This document shows positions 34,948 to 39,354 of a DNA stretch of 39,354 nucleotides, one piece after another. Below the pieces are notes generated by a model. The model saw nothing but the letters and a program-made list of their open reading frames with translations. It did not search any database and was not told where the DNA came from. The stretch's first letter is position 1; the number at the start of each line of letters is the position of its first letter. The position numbers were made by a program, and so were the translations under genes. The stretch is from Pelargonium cotyledonis (taxonomy: Eukaryota > Streptophyta > Magnoliopsida > Geraniales > Geraniaceae): assembly GCA_036897625.1 (NCBI GenBank), contig JAYMTA010000125.1:1-39354 (forward strand). Direction: 5' to 3'.

Positions 34948-36284
34948 AACCAATCCGTTATGTATGTTGTACTTAGAACATATAGCATTTCTGTCTTTGT
35001 ATGTAGAATCTAGCTATATATGTATACAATGAAGTTGTATATCTTTCTTCCATTTAATGAAAGATCAAAATTTGTTACCAAATTCCTAATTTTTCGTACA
35101 AATTTCTAGTATAAATGTGTATTGCTGCTTTCTGCTTCACTCTTAAACCAACTTAATTTTGTTTGGTCGTGCAGGCCCAATCTCCCCTAGCTAATTCTAG
35201 TACATCTGAAGACTTGTTATATTTTTATACCATCTTTTTGCGTTGTTTCAGCTTGATCCGGAGTCTTCAAGTTTGTGCATTTGGTCATTGATTTCAACTC
35301 CATAGATGTTGCCATGGTGCTTAATGGTATATTTTGAAAATTAAAAACATGTTTAGAAGGGAAGATATATCCATAAGTATAAAACATATATAGTCCCTTC
35401 GTCTTAAAATAGTTATTCAATTTTTCTATAAAAATCCGTCACAAAATAATTGTCCAATTTATATTTTAATGAATTAATTATGCTTGTAATGTTACCCAAA
35501 AAATTATACATCAAGACGACAAACAACATGAGGCGCTCAAGTGCTACAATCTTTGCCCATCCTTGAAGACCAAACTCATCAACGAAGGAATATTCAAAGT
35601 TTCAAGGAGTATCAAGTTCGCGATCCCTTTATGTGGACCATGTCGATCTGCTTCCGTTGAGCCTATTCAAAGTTGCTCTATGGCTCCAATACTTCGGTTA
35701 TTGAAGGAGCCCAACCTTCAAACTTGACAGTTTGCCACACAAACTATATCCTTGCATCACCATAACAAGATAACATTATTATGTGATGTATAAAATTATT
35801 TGAACTCATGGCATAAATTCAACATGACGTCATGAAATTCTCATTTCTCAACAACTAGTCACAGGGGAAAATAATTTCTTCTACATCTTAATTTTTTGAA
35901 TATACACACTTTTAAAATTTTAAAATTATGTGCATCTTTTGAAGCAAGTTTTTTAACAGAGGCTTATGGTAATGGAAGGACACTACTATTACTATTACGA
36001 CAATTTGTTCATTAGCAACAACAGGAAGACACAAATTACAATCAGCTACAAACTTTAAGTCACTCATGCGCCTACCAACCTTTCAACATGTATCTAGATG
36101 AACAGAACAAAATTTTAAATAAAAATAAAAATAAAAAATCACATCACAATGAAAAAAATTTGTTAACTATGGTAGGAATGTTACGATAAAAACGAAAACA
36201 GTTTCTTCCGTTACGTACACACTAAGTTTTCTTTCTTGGGTTTGGCCAAAAAACAAAAATTCAAATATTTTTGTACGTTGATGT
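34948..36284. other. Intergenic region between the second small gene and the JINGUBANG-like gene
   Basis: AT-rich, without a supported gene. It holds a Stowaway-like end at 35391. 35520-35740 is less AT-rich and has short open stretches on the minus strand but no recognisable family. 35990-36280 is the 3' flank of the minus-strand WD40 gene. Confidence 0.45.
35391..35470. mobile_element. Stowaway-like MITE fragment
   Basis: TA followed by GTCCCTTCGTCTTAAAATAG resembles the Stowaway terminal repeat seen at 3822 and 12212. Another partial match, GTCACAAAATAATTGTCCAA, follows. No opposite terminus was found nearby, so this appears to be a truncated or badly decayed copy. Confidence 0.45.
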
Positions 36285-37616
36285 CTACGTGGCAGCCCAG
36301 GGCTCATCATCACGCCCCTTCCCCTCCTCCTGCAAGCCTGGATCGACGTTTTCGGAGATGCGCCACACCTTCACAGACCTGTCCAGGCTCCCACTGTAGA
36401 CTATCCACCGCTGATCTATCTTTCCCGACGGGTTCGGGTCCTCCTCTATGGCCAAGCACTTCACGGGCCCACTGTGCCCCGTCAGCACCGACAGGCACGT
36501 ATGGTTCCTGTCCCCGCCCCTCCTCCACACGCATATGTTCTGATCCGCCGACCCGCTCAGCACCAGGCTCCTCGCCGTCGCCAGGCACAGCACCGCCAGC
36601 TTGTGCCCTCTCATGACGCCGCAGTGAGACAGCTGCTCCCAGAAGTTGACCAGCCCGTCGGAGGAGCCGCAGTAGACCATGGACGAGAAAGTGTCCACCG
36701 TCAGAGAAGTGACGGCGGTCTCCTGATCCAGCAACACTTGCTCTAGAAAATGGTTGGTCCCTTTCCCGAGCAACTCCCGCCTCCACACCTTCACCTTCCC
36801 GTCCGCCGATCCCGTGAACACCATGCTGCTGAACCCGAAAACAACGGAGTTCACGGCGTCGTCGTGAGCGGGTATGGACTCCAGGCATTTGGAGTCGGAT
36901 ATCCGCCAACACTTGACGGTTTTGTCCCACGACCCGGAGTAGAGCAGGCCTTGCTCCTCGTCGAGGCTCAGGCACGAGATCGCGTCGAAATGCCGGATCC
37001 GGTGGTTTTTCCGGTTGCGCCGGTTCTCCACGTAGTTCTTGGGGTTCATTGATTTCTTCACCATGTCCTTGAACTTCGGCAAGCTGCCGATTCGCTTGTG
37101 GATGCGAGGCTTCTTCGGGGAGGCCTTCCAGATCCTGACCTTGCCGTCCTGGTGGCCGGTGAAGATCTTGTCGCCGTAGAGGACAATGGCCTTGACCAAA
37201 CCGCTGGGGGATTTGAAACCGGAGTACTCCTTGAGACCCTTCCAGACGCGGACGTTCTTGCTGTCGGAGCCGGTGTAGAGCATGTCGCCGTGGGCGACGA
37301 GGGAGTAGACGTGGCCCTTCTCGCGCTCGAGGGAGCTGATGAGGCCGTGGTCGGGGACGTGGTCGCCGTAGAGAGAAGGACCGGAGCGGTTGGGAGATCT
37401 GGCGAGCGGGGAGGGCTGGTGCCACGGCGACATTGCGTAGGGGGAGGAGTCGGCGCTGTCGTAGTTGCAGCGGCTGGGGCTCATGGCGGAGGCGCAGCTG
37501 TCGCGGTGGCTGGAGGCGTTGTCGTCGTACTCGGTCGGAACCGCCATGGGGGGGTCAGAGGCGTGGAGGAATTTCCCCATTTTGAGCCGCCGGGCACCCA
37601 TTTGCTCCGTCAACAT
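36285..37616 (-). CDS. JGB: JINGUBANG-like seven-WD40 protein
   Basis: An intronless 443-aa frame. The ATG at 37616 is the first in frame; the open frame extends 12 codons further upstream without an ATG. Residues 1-90 are Ser/Pro-rich and probably disordered (SPSRC, SSPYAMSPWHQPSPLARSP). Seven WD40 repeats follow; their WD-type ends are VRVW 125, VRIW 163, VKCW 237, VKVW 278, VNFW 326, ICVW 364 and VKVW 418. The basic insertion between repeats 2 and 3 (about 165-208: KRIGSLPKFKDMVKKSMNP, NRRNRKNHRIR) is a signature of the JINGUBANG group. Arabidopsis JGB (At2g26490) is reported to restrain pollen germination through the TCP4-jasmonate pathway; whether this copy does so is inference. The gene is strikingly GC-rich compared with its surroundings. 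Confidence 0.93.
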   Translation of the reverse strand: MLTEQMGARRLKMGKFLHASDPPMAVPTEYDDNASSHRDSCASAMSPSRCNYDSADSSPYAMSPWHQPSPLARSPNRSGPSLYGDHVPDHGLISSLEREKGHVYSLVAHGDMLYTGSDSKNVRVWKGLKEYSGFKSPSGLVKAIVLYGDKIFTGHQDGKVRIWKASPKKPRIHKRIGSLPKFKDMVKKSMNPKNYVENRRNRKNHRIRHFDAISCLSLDEEQGLLYSGSWDKTVKCWRISDSKCLESIPAHDDAVNSVVFGFSSMVFTGSADGKVKVWRRELLGKGTNHFLEQVLLDQETAVTSLTVDTFSSMVYCGSSDGLVNFWEQLSHCGVMRGHKLAVLCLATARSLVLSGSADQNICVWRRGGDRNHTCLSVLTGHSGPVKCLAIEEDPNPSGKIDQRWIVYSGSLDRSVKVWRISENVDPGLQEEGKGRDDEPWAAT

Positions 37617-38004
37617 GTTGCCCTGCGCGGGTACGTGATGCAACACGATCAAGAATGTGCAATGAAATTGAACGGAATGGGCAAAACAAATGTTGGGAAA
37701 GTTGGGAACAAAGCATTTTGCTTCAATTTTAGCGGTTGTGAGTTGGAGTGAAATTGGAGGGACGAGAGGAGAATTTGGGTAGGTGGTTATGAACCCACTA
37801 CAAATTAAGACAAAGACGTGTTATGGGCATTTATGTCATTTTACATAGGCCCAAAAAAAATGAGCCCATTTCAAATCAGGACTTGCATCGTCTTCTTCTT
37901 CTTCTTCTTCTTCTTCTTCAACTGTATTGTATTGTACCTACACTGAATCAAAGCAGTGCTCTGTAGTCTCTGTACTGTGATTGCTCTGATTGATTCTGAT
38001 CAAA
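37617..38004. promoter_or_regulatory. Shared divergent promoter of the JGB-like and PSMG2 genes
   Basis: Only 388 bp separate the two opposing start codons. AGGCCCA (37847-37853), GAGCCCA (37862-37868) and ATGGGC (37823-37828) resemble site II (TGGGCY) elements, which TCP factors bind in promoters of plant housekeeping genes. They sit about 140-180 bp before the PSMG2 ATG and 200-250 bp before the JGB ATG. Binding is inferred from motif only. Confidence 0.5.
37891..37919 (+). repeat. (TTC)n microsatellite in the PSMG2 leader region
   Basis: About nine TTC/CTT trinucleotides lie roughly 90 bp before the ATG at 38005. CTT-rich tracts are common around plant transcription starts and in 5' UTRs. 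It could therefore mark the PSMG2 leader, but a neutral microsatellite is equally possible. Confidence 0.85.
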
Positions 38005-38949
38005 ATGGAATTTGTTCCCGAAGAAGGCACAGCTCCCCGCCGAGAATGCCCTACTCTCGTTCTGGTTTGTTCAATTCCTCTGTGTTGCTTATATCCGATT
38101 AGGGTTTTCCCAACGGTTGATTATAGCGTGATTGATCTTGCATATATAGCCGGCTTTGTCAATCGGAAATGCGGGGCAGCTGGCGGTGGATTGGCTGGTC
38201 TGGTCCATCAAGGCAGAGAGAATGGGGTATTTGGATGATCCATTTGTTCTTCCCTGCGTCGGGAATGACCCGTACGGCCCCGTTCCCAAAGGCGACCTTG
38301 CTCTCCCTCTCGAAGGTCGAATAAATATAGATTACTTGTGTTAGTTTTGTTGCTAGTATTGAATTCTTTGATGCATTTTCTTATGATTGAAAATATTCTT
38401 GTCTGAGAGCATATGATAATTACTTAGTTTTGGTTTGCAGTTTATGATTCGTCGTCTAATGCACTGGCGATTATGCAACTTAGATCCCCTGTTGTTAAGG
38501 TATTAGCTCTATAACTAATCAACCACCTGGTAATGTCGTATATTGCGTGCCTACATTATAAGATATCTTATGCTTCCCACAAGGTCGTACGAGTTGTCTA
38601 CATGAAACTCATTAGTTATTTAACATTTTGCTCTGTTACCTTGTTGTGTTTCGATATACTTCTGTTTACAAATATAATTTATAAAAATTTGAATTGGATG
38701 TATGTGATGCAGTGTCAAGAAGATAAATTATTCATTTTTCTTACTTGATGTGTTGTTTCTATGATCTTCTTTTGTCTTCTATCTATACATTTGCATCTAT
38801 GACTGAAAAACTAAATGATCATTCATACAGGGGATGATGTTCAAGTTTGCTAAGAACTTGGCTGATTTTGCTACTGCTAGTGGAAAGAAGCATGTTGTTG
38901 TACTCTCAAGCTTGGATTTTGGGAGGTTGAAAAGATATGATATGTCAAG
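38005..38949 (+). CDS. PSMG2: Proteasome assembly chaperone 2 (PSMG2/PAC2), 5' part
   Basis: Exons in the window: 38005-38064, 38150-38315, 38441-38499 and 38831-38949. All introns are GT-AG and the reading frame is continuous for about 134 codons. The protein starts MEFVPEEGTAPRRECPTLVL and continues with PALSIGNAGQLAVDWLV, GYLDDPFVLPCVGNDPYG, LRSPVVKGMMFKFAKNLADF and VVVLSSLDFGRLKRYDMS. These are the conserved opening blocks of the PAC2 family. With PAC1 it forms a heterodimer that scaffolds assembly of the 20S proteasome alpha ring in cytosol and nucleus. The donor after exon 2 (GAAG|GTCGAA) is weak. The gene continues beyond the region read here; the remaining exons lie past 39354. Confidence 0.92.
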
Positions 38950-39354
38950 GTATTTGAAACCAAATTTGATGGGTTTTTTTTCCTAACCTTGTGATCGGAT
39001 ATCTCACCATGGCAGAATTAATTTAATGGCTTACTTAGGTGCTCTGTTTATGATGCCCAGAGCTAGAAAAACTACATTGTAACTGCTTCATTTCACGCCT
39101 TTTGTTTATGAATGTTTGATTTCCTTTATCACATTTTTCAACTTGAAAATTAATTTGCTTGATTAGGAGAGATTAAGAATGCGAACATCTAATTAAACAT
39201 ATGGGTAAAATCCACCAGACCCCTTGGACTTATCCGTTTTTTGGATTTAGTCCTCATTTATGGTTTTGCATGGTTCCCACCCTTTATCTTTCCATTTTTT
39301 GCAAAAAGGCCCATTTGACCCGCTGTATCCGGTTAGTGACTGCCACGTCAGCGC
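38950..39354. other. Intron of the PSMG2 gene with a probable transposon start
   Basis: This is intron sequence after the exon ending at 38949. From about 39200 the sequence changes (GGGTAAAATCCACC at 39200-39213, ACCCCTTGGACTT, a GACTGCCACGTCAGC stretch at the edge). Such GGGTAAA...CCACGTCAGC sequences recur at the ends of plant mobile elements, but the other end is outside the window, so class and length cannot be set. Confidence 0.4.

Noticed and set aside
36310-37425. 371-codon Arg/Pro-rich open frame on the minus strand
   Set aside because: It overlaps the JINGUBANG-like gene in another frame. It is low-complexity and explained by high GC3 of the real gene.
37098-37751. 217-codon Val/Gly-rich open frame on the plus strand
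   Set aside because: Antisense shadow of the WD40 gene; composition follows from the GC-rich codons and there is no family resemblance.

Overview
The window is nuclear DNA of a flowering plant, most likely a core eudicot and perhaps an asterid. This rests on GT-AG introns with U-rich tracts, AT-rich intergenic DNA carrying Stowaway-type MITEs and a tRNA-type SINE, and plant-only families: REM-type B3 factors, a P-class PPR protein, nuclear PetM and a JINGUBANG-like WD40 protein. I cannot name the species.

Layout, left to right. At 1.0-13.0 kb (+) is a 15-exon gene for a PXA-PX-Nexin_C sorting nexin of 1039 aa; all inferred exons join in frame. Its introns hold a SINE with perfect 12-bp target duplications, two Stowaway-like MITEs and two copies of another dispersed repeat. 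At 13.9-14.8 kb (-) is a three-exon gene for a secreted cysteine-containing Expp1-like protein. At 16.3-26.2 kb (+) is a tandem cluster of three B3-domain genes. The first two are REM16/Os11g0197600-like paralogues with the same exon phases; the third has two B3 domains joined by a very acidic linker. The first copy carries an apparent 1-nt deletion that breaks the frame before its NLS-like stretch and second B3 domain.

At 26.9-27.2 kb (+) is PetM of the cytochrome b6f complex. At 27.7-28.5 kb (-) is a DUF716/TMEM45-type membrane protein. At 30.3-32.2 kb (-) is an intronless PPR protein with 13 contiguous 35-aa repeats, resembling At2g15630. At 33.3 and 34.7 kb (+) are two small paralogous genes for 67-68 aa proteins. 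At 36.3-37.6 kb (-) is an intronless, GC-rich seven-WD40 JINGUBANG-like gene. It is divergent from the 5' part of a proteasome assembly chaperone 2 (PSMG2/PAC2) gene at 38.0 kb (+), whose 3' exons lie outside the window. The right edge looks like the start of a further transposon.

These are housekeeping and regulatory genes of a normal euchromatic segment, not an operon-like system. From memory, the JINGUBANG and PetM homologues are neighbours in Arabidopsis (At2g26490/At2g26500), so part of the order may be conserved. I found no clearly new biological system. The items most worth a second look are the frameshift in the first B3 gene, the SINE beside a splice acceptor, the acidic repeat-expanded B3 linker, and the small paralogous gene pair.
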